DNA from: Platerodrilus igneus
Taxonomy: Eukaryota; Arthropoda; Insecta; Coleoptera; Lycidae
Assembly (NCBI GenBank): GCA_036346225.1
Contig: JARFIW010001104.1
Span: forward strand, 10,876,001-10,940,000
Reading direction: 5' to 3'
DNA: 64,000 nucleotides
Under the pieces are notes generated by a model that was not told where the DNA came from, ran no database searches, and worked only from the letters and a program-made list of their open reading frames with translations. Position numbers and translations under genes: made by a program. Below, piece after piece: positions 44,030 through 56,524 of the stretch (positions within the stretch are counted from its first letter, which is position 1; each line of letters starts with the position of its first letter).

Positions 44030-46066
44030 CTAGTTTATATCTTCTATCTACATAAGTTATTGGCCTGTATTAATTAAAAACAAAAACTAGAAAAAGTTTT
44101 TGGAGCAAACTGTTTTATTCCTTTTCAAAATATTTTTCTTTAAGATGTATACACTTTTCTTAATCTTCTTTGAGAAGTAAATCACTTAGAGTTTTTAAAA
44201 TCATCTTTATTTACGTTTCGATCCATGACCTAGGATCGTTGTCAAAATAATACAAATTTTATGTTTGACATTTATGACACAAATTGAAGGCGACCTTGAT
44301 TTTTTAATCTTGGATTTGAATACATTAGGTGAAAATTTTAAAGTTTAGAAGAATGAATGCCTTCAATTTGTGTTGTGCCCTGGGAGCGACTTTTAAGGCA
44401 GCCAATACGTTTAACATGAAATCAGCTGATTAATTTTTATATAATTAAATTTCATATAAATTCAACAAAATGCATATGTATACATTTTTGCGATGCATAA
44501 CGAACCATTTTTGTGGGCTGCAGTTCATCTAGGTTTTTGCAGTTTCTCAGTCGCATTTTTTGAACATTTTCTTACACCAATTAACATGAATCTTTTTTTG
44601 AGCTATGTTGATTCCATCAAACAAAGCTAAATATTTATACAAAATCTAATGCACTAACTGTGTCCCATACCGATCTTTTTCAATCATGTTGCAGACAGTA
44701 TTGGTCTTATTTGAATTAGCAACCGATTGCTGTAGACTTTCATAAACGTTATCACTAATAGATGCATACAATGTGTATAATTTCATCGTTAAATTCAGGG
44801 GAAGTACAAACGCAAGCGTTTGTTAATACATTTGCTATTTTTTTATGTTGTGTAACCAGCTTTTAATAATTCGACATCCTACCTACTGCAGCTCTATAAA
44901 CGAATGAAGTGCTTTGTAACTTAGAAATTAACCTATTGCTTAATGGTTTGTAACCTTTTAAATAACATACTTAATCTGGGAAATTATTAAATTTAATGGG
45001 GAAAAGTCTAGACAATTTGACAGGGTATATTCCATTTTGCTCTAGTGAATTAATTAGGTCGCTAGCAGTGGTAAGTCAAATTGTCTGAAACGTTATGTTA
45101 TATAAAACAATTGGCTGTACTTATTTTGATTTAGTTTAAGTTAGATTAATTTGTTATGGTCTAAAATGTATTACTGAAGATTTGTGACAGGAATAAGAGA
45201 TCGGTTTTGTCACTTAATTTGTCATATTCGTGTAATTTAATAACCGGGAACTCCTTGGCTACTTTTAATAAAGTATCCAATAGTATATTACACTTGGTGA
45301 AAACCATGTTGGTGCTTGTAGTAATAAATAAATAAATATTAGCAGCGATATAGCATACTATTGTATATTGGTGATATAATTTCAAAAAGCAATCAGCCAC
45401 TGTAGATTTACATCATGCTAATCAATATAATAATATATTCGAGGCCCTAAAGAAGGCAGTCATGTGAGTAATCCCAGTTTCTAGAATCAACCCCAGTATT
45501 TCAAGATATTCCAATTTTGTAATGAGTAAAATAAAGACCAGGAATCGATGAAACGTGTTTTTATAATATACAAAGTAACGGGCTTTTATTGTATCAACTA
45601 GAAAGTGAAAACTACACTGAATGTCGAATCTCGGGTAGCAAATTAGATCAGAACACTGTATTACTAGTTTGTATTTCGAACAACTAACCTCACTTTGTGT
45701 GTTTATTTTATTTCTTTGTATTTATTGTTAATTTGTTGCAAATCGGTTCTTATTGGAGCTAAATTTTGTAATGCTACCTAAAGGTACAAACCTTTGTGAT
45801 ACAATCTCAACAGTTGGTATTGAATCTAGTAGATTATTTAAAAGTGAGAAGCAGAATGAATGTCCTTTAATTTCGATACAATCTGTACAGGAAGTAGGGT
45901 TTAATGTCTTATCCATAAATTAAATTTTAAAATTTTTTGTTTTAGCGAGTAGCTGCTTTTTTAAAAATCAGTGTTTGTACTGGGGTGTGGATTAAATTTC
46001 AAAGCCATACAAACCCTATTATAACTAGTCCTGGGGAAAAGGGCCTCATAAAAAGACCAAGACTAT
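44030..46066. other. No gene recognised; contains a 15-bp inverted repeat
   Basis: AT-rich. ACACAAATTGAAGGC (44277-44291) and its exact inverse (44359-44373) enclose 67 bases. No coding sequence is supported. Confidence 0.45.
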
Positions 46067-46070
46067 TGAC

Positions 46071-46657
46071 TGTTACATGCCAAAATTATTGGCATTGTAC
46101 ACTTTTAAATTTGTGAGTGAATTTCCGCCACTATTTTAAAATAGACTTGTTCATTTCCGTCATTTCCGACAGTTGCGTTTGCGCAAAAGAATGCACAGGC
46201 GCGGAGTAATGGGGAAGTGCGCGGTTTGCGATACGACAGAACAGGATTATTAGCCACAAGACGTTGAACGGTAACGTTTGTCTGTGTCGTGTTTTTTTGT
46301 CTTTTCTCTTTTCAGGATGTAGGTTTCCTTTTATCTCTACCTTATATCGTTCCCTACCTGTATCCTACCGTACCGCTACGAACGACGAAAGACAAATAAA
46401 TTTGGATTCAATAATTGCGTGAAGCAACCCACCCAAACAAGGAGATGCCCTGAGATTGAACTGCAAGGCACGTTTAAGTGAGTACTTTTGCTTTACTCTT
46501 ATGTAAATATAATAATTGTATCATTGTAAACGTGTTTGGCATTTGATACAATTTAACAAGTAATTATGTCATTATTGTGCAATATTGTGAAACGTGGATC
46601 GTATCAGTGTTGCCAACTGTATCAGTGGCGCTGAATACGGACAGCGGTAGTATAACA
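46071..46657 (+). mobile_element. Solo LTR (587 bp) of the TGTTACATGCC family
   Basis: Starts TGTTACATGCCAAAATTATT and ends GGTAGTATAACA. TGAC flanks it on both sides (46067-46070, 46658-46661), a 4-bp target-site duplication as for the copy at 20522. Internal blocks are shared with the other copies (TTTCCGTCATTTCCGACAG, GGATGTAGGTTTCCTTTTAT, TACCGTACCGCTACGAACGA). Confidence 0.9.
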
Positions 46658-46961
46658 TGACATCCCTGAATATATTAAAAGAAGTATTAGGGATAATGTA
46701 TACACGATGTACGCCAAAAGTAAATACCGTAAAGTGATTTAGCAAACCATTTAATTGTTAATTATTTTCTTTACAAAAAAGCATATGACTGTGCAATCTT
46801 TAAATATGGAACTTCAGGGAAAGAAAAACTTCTAAGTAATACCAATTTGAAACAAGTTTTACATTATATTGATTTTAAATTCAAGCTAGATGGAAGTTGC
46901 AGAGTTTTAATGGAAAAGCTGAGCATTGCTAATGCTAAAACTAAATTTCTGAGAAATATAT

Positions 46962-47220
46962 CTGTTGCTCAGTTGGTATGCCTGTGACTACTAAGCCCTA
47001 GGTCCCGGGTTCGAATTTCGACACAGTCTACTTGAAAAACTTAGTGAATAATTTAGAAGAACCATCACTAATTGCGTTAGACAAGGCAAAACGGCGGTTT
47101 TGTATCCTAACATGATGACTCACCAGTATGGATGCTACGTGTTTACATCTGAAAACCTTTTCACTTACTCTGATTTTTCTAGGTGTTAACAAAAATCTAA
47201 TTGCAAAAACAAGCAAATTT
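46962..47220 (+). repeat. tRNA-derived SINE, related head
   Basis: A-box-like GTTGCTCAGTTGGT (46964-46977) and B-box GGTTCGAATTT (47008-47018) at tRNA spacing. TACTTGAAAAACTTAGTG follows, resembling the start of the body of the array SINEs. The 3' end is not certain. Confidence 0.6.
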
Positions 47221-47429
47221 TGAAAAAACAGAATTTATTTATTACATTTTGGTATTTTATTTTCATCTGTTGCACTTTATTTCAAGAAATAACTGGTAAA
47301 ATTATAGTTTTATTAGTTGTAGTAAGACAATAAAAGCTTATGGAAACAATTATAGAGAACAAAAAAATCTGAATTAAAAAATTTATATACAAAATAATCT
47401 TCAAAAAAATGTTATACTGCTGGTTCATG

Positions 47430-48349
47430 TTTTTCTTATGTGCAGTGGTATCTATCATCGGCCTCATTCTCAGGTGTCAGCTCTATAATAATCTTATCTC
47501 TAAGTACCACCCAAACTAATCCTCCAAATACCACTTATTACCAACTGCCCGATACAGCAGGATGTCAACAGGTTTTTCCCTTGTCTTATTTTATTCTATG
47601 TGTTGAAGAATCTTGTTTCAGTTTTATTGATTGCAGTGTATTACCTCTCCAGCAAAGATAGTTGACAGTTTGACGGCATGTTCAATCGATGTCTTTTTGA
47701 CTTTTACTAGTATTCCCAAGCGACTCTTTTGTTTTTGTTTTTTAAAAAATATAAATTCTTTTCTGTTCACTTATCTCTCCCAACTTCTTCGATGTATTTT
47801 GGAATAGCTTCAAACTGTAAACATTCCTATTCTTTAACTCTCTTACACCACCAACTTTTGGATACAGCTGTACGTACTCCTAGGAAAATAATTTTATCAT
47901 GCCGATGTATTTCTCTTTCTATATGACCAAAGATATAGTCGACTGGAAGGTAGTAATGATCCCTCGCAGAAAATACCCACTCTGTCGTTTTTATGGACTT
48001 TGGAGAATGTTTGTAGAGCCAAAATATGAGCATGTGTTATATGTGCGCATTTTTATTTTGGGAACCATACCCATCACAGAATAGACGCATTTTCGTAATA
48101 TTATCTGCAATAGTAACATTTTTCATTTTTCTTGTTTGAACCATAACCGCTTTGGCCTTTCTTCCAAATATAAGAAATTGGTACATAAGTGGACAGATCC
48201 ACAACATAGAACGCTATCTGTAGAGAATAGTAAGCTTCCTGGATAGCTGTTTTTGGTAGATTGTGTACCTGCTGGATATCAAAGCTCAAACCCAACGCAT
48301 TTTGTTGGTGCTTTTTCATTAACAACTGTTTGGCTCTGACTTTATGCAC
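47430..48349 (-). pseudogene. Repetitive insect transposase-like protein, fragment
   Basis: Minus-strand frames belong to a widespread but poorly named insect repeat protein: MHKVRAKQLLMKKHQQNALG, LSFDIQQVHNLPKTAIQEAY, YYSLQIAFYVVDLST; then, over a frame change, LFCDGYGSQNKN (a DDE-like D-G-x-G-x-Q-N-K-N motif, about 48070), LIFWLYKHSP, and DHYYLPVDYIFGHIEREI. The text decays beyond 47827. From memory, relatives carry the same DG-GGQNKN and GHS-LPADR-FGR-E signatures and are annotated as uncharacterised. I take it to be a DDE-type DNA transposon relic. Confidence 0.55.
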
Positions 48350-48493
48350 AATCAGCTCTGTTTTTTAAGCATCTGTATTAGTTTCAAATTTATTTTATTT
48401 TTTGCCCTTTTACAATATATCTGCTGGTTTCGTATCAAATCTTAACTTAAAATGGTATGAAAATATGGATAGCAGTTTATACATTTTTCACAT

Positions 48494-50915
48494 TTTAATA
48501 AACGTCACCATGACATAACTCACAATTAGGTAGCGGTCTGGCATGTTGGTAGCGATTCGTTGCTTAAGCCTTACCATAACATATAATTTAAGAAACGTCA
48601 CCATGACATAACTCACAATTAGGTAGCGGTCTGGCATGTGGGTAGCGTTTCGTTGCTTAAGTCTTACCATAACATATAATTTAATAAACGTCACCATGAC
48701 ATAACTCACAATTAGGTAGCGGTCTGACATGTGGGTAGCGATTCGTTGCTTAAGCCTTACCATAACATATAATTTAATAAACGTCACCATGACATAACTC
48801 ACAATTAGGTAGCGGTCTGGCATGTTGGTAGCGATTCGTTGCTTAAGCCTTACCATAACATATAATTTAATAAACATCACCATGACATAACTCACAATTA
48901 GGTAGCGGTCTGGCATGTTGGTAGCGATTCGTTGCTTAAGCCTTACCATAACATATAATTTAATAAACGTCACCATGACATAACTCACAATTAGGTAGCG
49001 GTCTGGCATGTTGGTAGCGATTCGTTGCTTAAGCCTTACCATAACATATAATTTAATAAACGTCACCATGACATAACTCACAATTAGGTAGCGGTCTGAC
49101 ATGTTGGCAGCGATTCGTTGCTTAAGCCTTACCATAACATATAATTTAATAAACGTCACCATGACATAACTCACAATTAGGTAGCGGTCTGACATGTTGG
49201 CAGCGATTCGTTGCTTAAGCCTTACCATAACATATAATTTAATAAACGTCACCATGACATAACTCACAATTAGGTAGCGGTCTGGCATGTTGGTAGCGAT
49301 TCGTTGCTTAAGCCTTACCATAACATATAATTTAAGAAACGTCACCATGACATAACTCACAATTAGGTAGCGGTCTGGGATGTGGGTAGCGTTTCGTTGC
49401 TTAAGTCTTACCATAACATATAATTTAATAAACGTCACCATGACATAACTCACAATTAGGTAGCGGTCTGACATGTTGGCAGTGATTCGTTGCTTAAGCC
49501 TTACCATAACATATAATTTAATAAACGTCACCATGACATAACTCACAATTAGGTAGCGGTCTGGCATGTTGGTAGCGATTCGTTGCTTAAGCCTTACCAT
49601 AACATATAATTTAATAAACGTCACCATGACATAACTCACAATTAGGTAGCGGTCTGGCATGTTGGTAGCGATTCGTTGCTTAAGCCTTACCATAACATAT
49701 AATTTAATAAAGGTCACCATGACATAACTCACAATTAGGTAGCGGTCTGACATGTTGGCAGCGATTCGTTGCTTAAGCCTTACCATAACATATAATTTAA
49801 TAAACGTCACCATGACATAACTCACAATTAGGTAGCGGTCTGGCATGTTGGTAGCGATTCGTTGCTTAAGCCTTACCATAACATATAATTTAATAAACGT
49901 CACCATGACATAACTCACAATTAGGTAGCGGTCTGGCATGTTGGTAGCGATTCGTTGCTTAAGCCTTACCATAACATATAATTTAATAAACGTCACCATG
50001 ACATAACTCACAATTAGGTAGCGGTCTGGCATGTTGGTAGCGATTCGTTGCTTAAGCCTTACCATAACATATAATTTAATAAACGTCACCATGACATAAC
50101 TCACAATTAGGTAGCGGTCTGGCATGTGGGTAGCGTTTCGTTGCTTAAGTCTTACCATAACATATAATTTAATAAACGTCACCATGACATAACTCACAAT
50201 TAGGTAGCGGTCTGACATGTTGGCAGTGATTCGTTGCTTAAGCCTTACCATAACATATAATTTAATAAACGTCACCATGACATAACTCACAATTAGGTAG
50301 CGGTCTGGCATGTTGGTAGCGATTCGTTGCTTAAGCCTTACCATAACATATAATTTAATAAACGTCACCATGACATAACTCACAATTAGGTAGCGGTCTG
50401 ACATGTTGGCAGCGATTCGTTGCTTAAGCCTTACCATAACATATAATTTAATAAACGTCACCATGACATAACTCACAATTAGGTAGCGGTCTGGCATGTT
50501 GGTAGCGATTCGTTGCTTAAGCCTTACCATAACATATAATTTAATAAACGTCACCATGACATAACTCACAATTAGGTAGCGGTCTGGCATGTTGGTAGCG
50601 ATTCGTTGTTAAGCCTTACCATAACATATAATTTAATAAACGTCACCATGACATAACTCACAATTAGGTAGCGGTCTGGCATGTTGGTAGCGATTCGTTG
50701 CTTAAGCCTTACCATAACATATAATTTAATAAGCGTCACCATGACATAACTCACAATTAGGTAGCGGTCTGACATGTTGGCAGCGATTCGTTGCTTAAGC
50801 CTTACCATAACATATAATTTAATAAACGTCACCATGACATAACTCACAATTAGGTAGCGGTCTGGCATGTTGGTAGCGATTCGTTGCTTAAGCCTTACCA
50901 TAACATATAATTTAA
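48494..50915. repeat. Satellite array: 26 copies of a 93-bp monomer, 744-bp higher-order repeat
   Basis: The monomer (for example 48531-48623) repeats every 93 bases, with TAGCGGTCTGGCATGTTGGT and CACCATGACATAACTCACAA in each. Variant monomers recur at exactly 8-monomer spacing: the ATGTGGGTAGCGTTT type at 48633, 49377 and 50121, and the GACAT type at 48727, 49471 and 50215. Copies are otherwise about 95% or more identical. Because 93 is divisible by 3, one minus-strand frame stays open for 700 codons (48488-50590) and 109 more after a single lost base near 50608. I consider the open frame incidental, though see the findings. Confidence 0.97.
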
Positions 50916-51039
50916 CACTTTTCCTTTTTGAAGCGGATAACCAGGTTATATTTCATTTCCTTATAAATGGTAATCATGTAAACATGTTAGAGTTCTTTAA
51001 CAATCATCAGGTTGCTAGTATCTATGTAGGCAGCTGGAT

Positions 51040-51195
51040 AGGAAAAAGATAGAAGCATATAGGAAGACCTAGACCAAACTATATTAGTCAAAATATTAGA
51101 AATTTAGGTTGTGAAGGGTATGTAGAGCTTTTTAGATTAGCACAGATTAGAAAAGAAGTTAGAGCTGCGTCAAACCGACCCTAAGTAAGGTCGAA
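51040..51195 (+). pseudogene. LINE C-terminal fragment (RTE/BovB-like style)
   Basis: Plus-strand text RSIGRPRPNYISQNIRNLG, EGYVELFRLAQIRKEVRAAS and NRP is the typical last part of insect LINE proteins (RGRPR..Y..Q....G...Y.E..RLA..R..WR). The 3' end follows shortly after, at GATGATGA, a simple-repeat tail. No other part of the element is present. Confidence 0.6.
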
Positions 51196-51199
51196 AACA

Positions 51200-52830
51200 A
51201 AATGATGATGAATATTCGGTGTCGAAGGCAAGTACAATCGTCACGACTTGTTTCGAGAATATTGACTCTCCCGTGTCTTAAATCGACCTATAAAATTAGA
51301 AAATAACAACGAGCGTGTTGTTTTCCATGTGGGACCAAGGACGTTAAAAATTGAGGATCGACCTAATCATGTAAAATAATGGCCTTGGCGAAATTTTTCA
51401 ATATTTTTTTCTTTACTCGTTGCTGTAGATTTCTAATTTGTCTATTTAGCAATTTTTTTCCTTTCAACAAAAAAAAATTGTTAGTCTTTCGGAATGTATC
51501 TAAAAATGTTTTTTTTAGTTTAGGAAGAATTTCAGACTTATTTTCATTACTTTATCTTTGTTTTTATTCCAATTTCTTGTACCTCAACTTTCCATATTTT
51601 CACTTATAGTCACTCCATTGTTACTTTGTTTCATCATTTTAACATTTTAAGTTTTCTGCATTACAAAAAATTCGATTTTGTGATGTTATTTTATTACCTC
51701 GCTCTAGAATTTACATCACTCACGTGAAAATAATGGCACTGAATACAGAAACTATCTTCACTGCAGAATAAAGAATATGTTGCTGTTTGAAACCAACATA
51801 AACTTGGATATATTACGTTTTGAGGCAAGAGCTCTATATCACACATGCCTGTATAAGGCGGCGCCGTGTTCCACTTTGACATTTAAAAAGTTGTTAATTC
51901 GTAAGGGACCATTTATTGAAGTTAACTGTGTATTTGCTTCATTTAAATTGCTACAAGATCTATTTTGATGGAACGAAACTGGGATTTGTTCGTTGCTGCT
52001 TTATCATTGATAGTGATAATCTTTGTTTTGGAATTGACTAGGCATGGAGAGCTTCAACAGAAATGAAAAAAATTGTATTTTGGGGAATGTATCCTAGGTT
52101 GGCGAGAATTTAGTCGTTACTTGAAAGTTTAGTAGATTTAAATTGATTTAAGAATGACTCACAATCTCCCCATGTGCCAATTTAATAAAATTATAGTACA
52201 AGAAATTTCGCTACGTGTAATCGACCATAACCCCTTATTCTCAAATTCTTTTCAGAAATTTTGAAATTGATACGTACTATTTTAAAAAAATATGATGAAT
52301 TAACCTGTAGACCAAGGACAACGTAACTGTTGCCCAATTTGCAATAAATCTTAACTGCAGCTATGATATAAGGAATGCACTCTTTGTCACAATGGCTTGA
52401 TTATGAGTGTTTTAATGTGAACGAAAATGTAATCGACATAAAAGACTGAAAATGTCCTAATTGCCAAGACCTAAGTACTTCTCCCTCTCCTGCTGATCAT
52501 GATGGCAATCACATATCATTACTAATCCCTGTATTGTAAGCGTGTCATGAAGCCCTGCATGTTGTAGGTATTAAAATAGAAGACATAAAGCTACCCCGTA
52601 TGCGATGCTAGTTGCAAGATTAACCAAAGATGGAATAGCTAAGTCTCGAAAGTTATTATGATAAGTTACTACCAGAAGTAGCAAGAGGAATGTTCAGTTT
52701 AGGACGACTTTGCAAAGAAACGTTTATTGCTTGAACAGCACGACACTAACATTAGCCAGTGTCTTGACGATGAAGAGATAATGCAGTCGACGTTCTGCAA
52801 AATGCAAACTTACTTCAGCAAACTGAAGAA
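51200..52830. other. No gene recognised
   Basis: T-rich sequence with short frames that lack motifs. The right part (from about 52480) may be the untranslated leader or the start of the gag of the BEL/Pao relic. Confidence 0.35.
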
Positions 52831-52839
52831 GGGTTTATG

Positions 52840-55800
52840 ACAGTAAGCTATGAAAAAGCATTTCCATGGGAATTTGGTCAAAAATTTGTTCACTTAATAT
52901 TAAAAAAATTGAATCTGCCTGCTTCTAAAAAGTGGTCGGTCAAGCTAAAGCAGAACCAAACATCTACAAAACCTAGTGACTTATCACCTGCGGGATCAGC
53001 ATAACATGCTATACCTAATTAATCATTTGGCACTTGCGGTAAAGATATCTGAGCATCTCTAACTTCTCAACAGATGACAGCAAGATAGTCAATTCCTAGA
53101 AAATGGCTTTAATTCTTGGATAACGCTCTTGACTGGCCCTTGTTTGTTAGCAAAGAGAACTACATCTGTGTGGATTTAATGTCAATGAAAATCTTGTTTA
53201 CTTGCAGCGAGCGATCGTTGCAAGACACCGCAAACAGTGTTGTATCTAGTTTGTTATTTATGCATGAATGTGTATCAGAAATCGTATCTACCTTACGAAT
53301 GCTCTGCGATAGGACCGAACAAGTCATTGAAGCCCGCATTTTAAAAGTGAACCACCCAAACACTCCGAAAACAAGAAAAATTAGAAACTGGCAGAGTATG
53401 GAATTGCTATAAAAATCGTTACACTTCTTTAAAGGCCGTACATTTGGATGATTATCTTAATAACTCATTGCTGTTACAAGAGATCCTTTTAAAGCTACCT
53501 GCTTCAATGAAGCTTAACAGGGCCATTTATAAAATTGCATTGTCGTAGACTAACAATCTACCTGTGTTTAGAAAATGGCTTTACACATTAACTAAAAACG
53601 TATGCAATGCACTGCCAACTCTGTGATCGATATCGAGTCCTGCTTTGACTAAAAAGTCAGAAGAGCATCTTAATGCTTACCACCATAAGGTTACCTTAAA
53701 TGCACCCCTAGGTAAAACAGAAGTGTATAAGTTGTGTAAATACCAATGTCAAGGTACTGTGTATTGAAAGGGGCTTGCAAAGTTATCACTTACAGAGAAA
53801 TGTAATACGGTACACGAATTAAGACTGTACCGCTCGTGTCTGGAAGTTCATAAATTTAAATATTCAAGCTCAGTTACGTGCGATAAAAATGGATGCAACA
53901 AAACCCACCACTCATTGCTTCATAACGAAGCACAATTGTCCAAAAGGACAAAATCTCATTCAGGCAGTCCCTCGGAAAATATACGGCAACTAGAAATGAA
54001 GATTCCAGAACATATGAATATGGAGCAACAACTCAGTTTCCTCAGAAAGAATGTTATGTATGCAGCTAGTTTTTGTGTAGTTCCTGTTATACTAAAAAAA
54101 TGGCGATCGCTATGTTGACATCTATACTTCCTGGATGAGGGCTCTTCAATCACTGCTTAGCGAGGGTCTAGAGGAGGAACTTGGTCTAAAAGGAAACTAG
54201 ATCAATCAGATGTTGAAATGGGTGAGTGAAATGTATCGAGTTGAAAAAAGTGCTTCTTTCGATTGAAGGTAACTATCGGAGTGCGAACCTATATGATTGC
54301 CAGCTAGCTTACAGTATAAAGGAATTTACCAATCCAGTCCCTAAACTTTGAAGGTTGCGCACAAGTTTCCTTATCTACAAGGACTGCCAATAAAGTCCGA
54401 CACTAATGCCAAACCTGATGTATATTAATTGGTCTCGACAAGTGGAAACTAGCCATTCCACGTAGGGTGAGGAAAGGTGAGGATGGTCAACCCACAGCAG
54501 CTAAGTACAAGCTAGAATGTGGTTCCTGTTTGCTACCCTAAAGTAACCGCCTTATATGAAGAATCTCTGTCATCGATACTCGTGTATGTGAGTGTGAGCC
54601 TAAGCAGGCGTCAGATTTACACGAATTAGTAAAGAGCTTCTTTTTGTAGAATCGCTAGCTGTATCATTGCTGAGGGATGAGACCATGGCTTAAGTAGGTC
54701 GCCGAGCAAGTGATATAATGAATGCTGTACAGTCGGTCTATAGGATTTGAGACTAAGATGTTTAGAACATTGTCTTTATATTTGATTTCCCATTGCTCCA
54801 GCCAAAGGTATTACATTAGCCAGGAGGTGAATTTTGTTTTACCAAAAGTTTTGACTTTAGCCGAACCCTTGCCAGCTCCAAGCAAGGTATGGATCTTTAA
54901 CGTGCGTGACAACACTCACACATAAGACCAAAATTTATCTCACATCAAAATGAGGGCGTTTTTTTTGTGAAAAATTTTCACCTAACATTTTCCGAGCGGT
55001 CTGTGTTGGGAATCGAATCCGCAACCTTGGGCTTACCAACTGAGCCGCAAAGCCGTTTGCTGTCTTATAGCATACACGAACCAATTAAGCCACGGAGCCA
55101 CGTTAGGACACTATCTACTATCTAACCCTCATACAAGCAAGGAATATTGGTCTTAAGATTTAGGAGTATTAGGTGGAAGGGTATATTGGAAAGTTTCTCA
55201 TGAGATCTTCATCAATCACATGAAAGGGTTTAGTATTTGCTGTTCTTTCCCACGCTTCATCCTAACAAATCTGCGAAATTCCCTATAGTTTGGGATGCCA
55301 CCATCATAATTAATGGAATTTTGTTAAAAAACATACTCCTTAAAGGGGAATACCAACTTAGCCTTCTACTGGTGCTCTTACTGGACAAAATTAAGAATAA
55401 AGGTCTGCATGCAACGCTATTGCTTTGATGATAGTGATTCAACTAAACCACCAAACACACGTTTTTCAAGTAGTTTATTTTGTGCTACATGCTCCCCCAG
55501 TTGCACACAATACGTAAAAAACAAACACATTTGAGTTAAAAGTTGCCCATTCCCGAGCAGTAACCAATATTAAGGACAGCCATTCTGTCTATAACATGCT
55601 AGATTGTGCCGACTGTCGCCAAAGCCATAAAATTTTCTAAAAATGGAGCTATGCTGAGTTTGAGATTAGGAACTGGTTATCCAAGTCCAAGGAATTTATA
55701 CTTGTCCTAAATCCCCAGCCATCCTATACTAACACAGTAGATATAAACATGGGTGCAGAAGGCTTACTGCAGAAGATCGTTGATATTAGATATGGACTAA

Positions 55801-56520
55801 TACACATTTTCACTTTGCTACAATAAGAAAGTAGAGGAAATAAAGTAGGATCGCAATTCATCGAAACATGAAGTTATGAGTGTCTTGATGTCAATTGATA
55901 ACCCAGTCGAACTAGTGACCAACTTTGTGGTCGGTCTACCTTAAAATTGTTACAAAAATATGGCATAGCCATGTTGATTGGGGCGAATCAATCCTGGATG
56001 AACACTATTTTAAGTGGCGAACTTGGGCAAGTCTTATCAAGAGTAGAGCAGTTGTGTATTCCTAGTTGTCACCTTCTGCTGCTTAAAAGCTGGGATGGTG
56101 TCAAATTGAAGATGCATGTGTTTGTTGATGTGGCAATGCTAGTGCTGCAGTAGCTTACTTACGCATTAAAAATGATACCAATATTGTATACTGTGTTTTG
56201 CTAGTCGTGCTTTTAAAACAGATCACTGTGTCATGTTTAGAGTCAGATGGTCACCTGCTAGGAGCAGACTTGCTAAGTTGTTAAACAAGCATCTCAGCAA
56301 AAAGTCAGCTAAAACAATTTATTGGATCAACTCTGAAACTTCTAAATTTTGTTAGAAAGGAGGACCCTTATAAATTAGGCAAATTCGTTGCATATATGGT
56401 TGTAGAAATTGAGAACAATTCTTGTGTGGCAAACTGTCATTATGTGCCGTCCACACCTAATGTTGCTGACGAAGCCATAAAATGGTCACCTCCAAAAGGG
56501 CATAAGTGCTCAGACTTCTT
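52840..56520 (+). pseudogene. BEL/Pao retrotransposon polyprotein (decayed)
   Basis: Plus strand, in many frames. Gag: DWPLFVSKENY (53130), then AKHLLNR-like text; the Cys/His region KCNTVHELRLYRSCLEVHKF with CDKNGCNKTHHSLLHNEAQ (53879-53935) is the zinc knuckle typical of BEL/Pao. A protease/A17-like part follows (54380-54700; LPIKSDTNAKP, CECEPKQASDLHELVKSFF). The RT part starts at 55240 (LHPNKSAKFPIVWDA, GILLKNILLKGEYQL) and has SPSCTQYVKNK; at the place of the YVDD box only YNMLDCAD is left. RNase H: VKLKMHVFVDVAML (56100), then NCHYVPSTPNVADEAIKW and DFLYESEAT near 56530. No integrase or LTR was seen. A SINE interrupts it. Confidence 0.8.
54770..55105 (-). repeat. Single SINE of the tandem-array family, within BEL/Pao
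   Basis: The same inner blocks as the array (ATGGATCTTTAACGTGCGTG at about 54889, GAGGGCGTTTTTTTTGTGAA). The tRNA-like head on the minus strand has B-box GGATTCGATTCCC (55008-55020) and A-box-like GGCTCAGTTGG (55037-55047). A second partial head (55060-55105, GGCTCCGTGGCTTAATTGG on the minus strand) suggests a dimer or a nested second copy. Confidence 0.75.
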
Positions 56521-56524
56521 GTAT

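Noticed and set aside
48488..50590. 700-codon protein gene made of 31-residue repeats
   Set aside because: The frame is open only because a 93-bp satellite repeats 26 times and 93 is divisible by 3; there is no distinct start, end, intron signal or domain.
48494..50915. CRISPR array
   Set aside because: There are no variable spacers; whole monomers are near-identical, and the context is eukaryotic.
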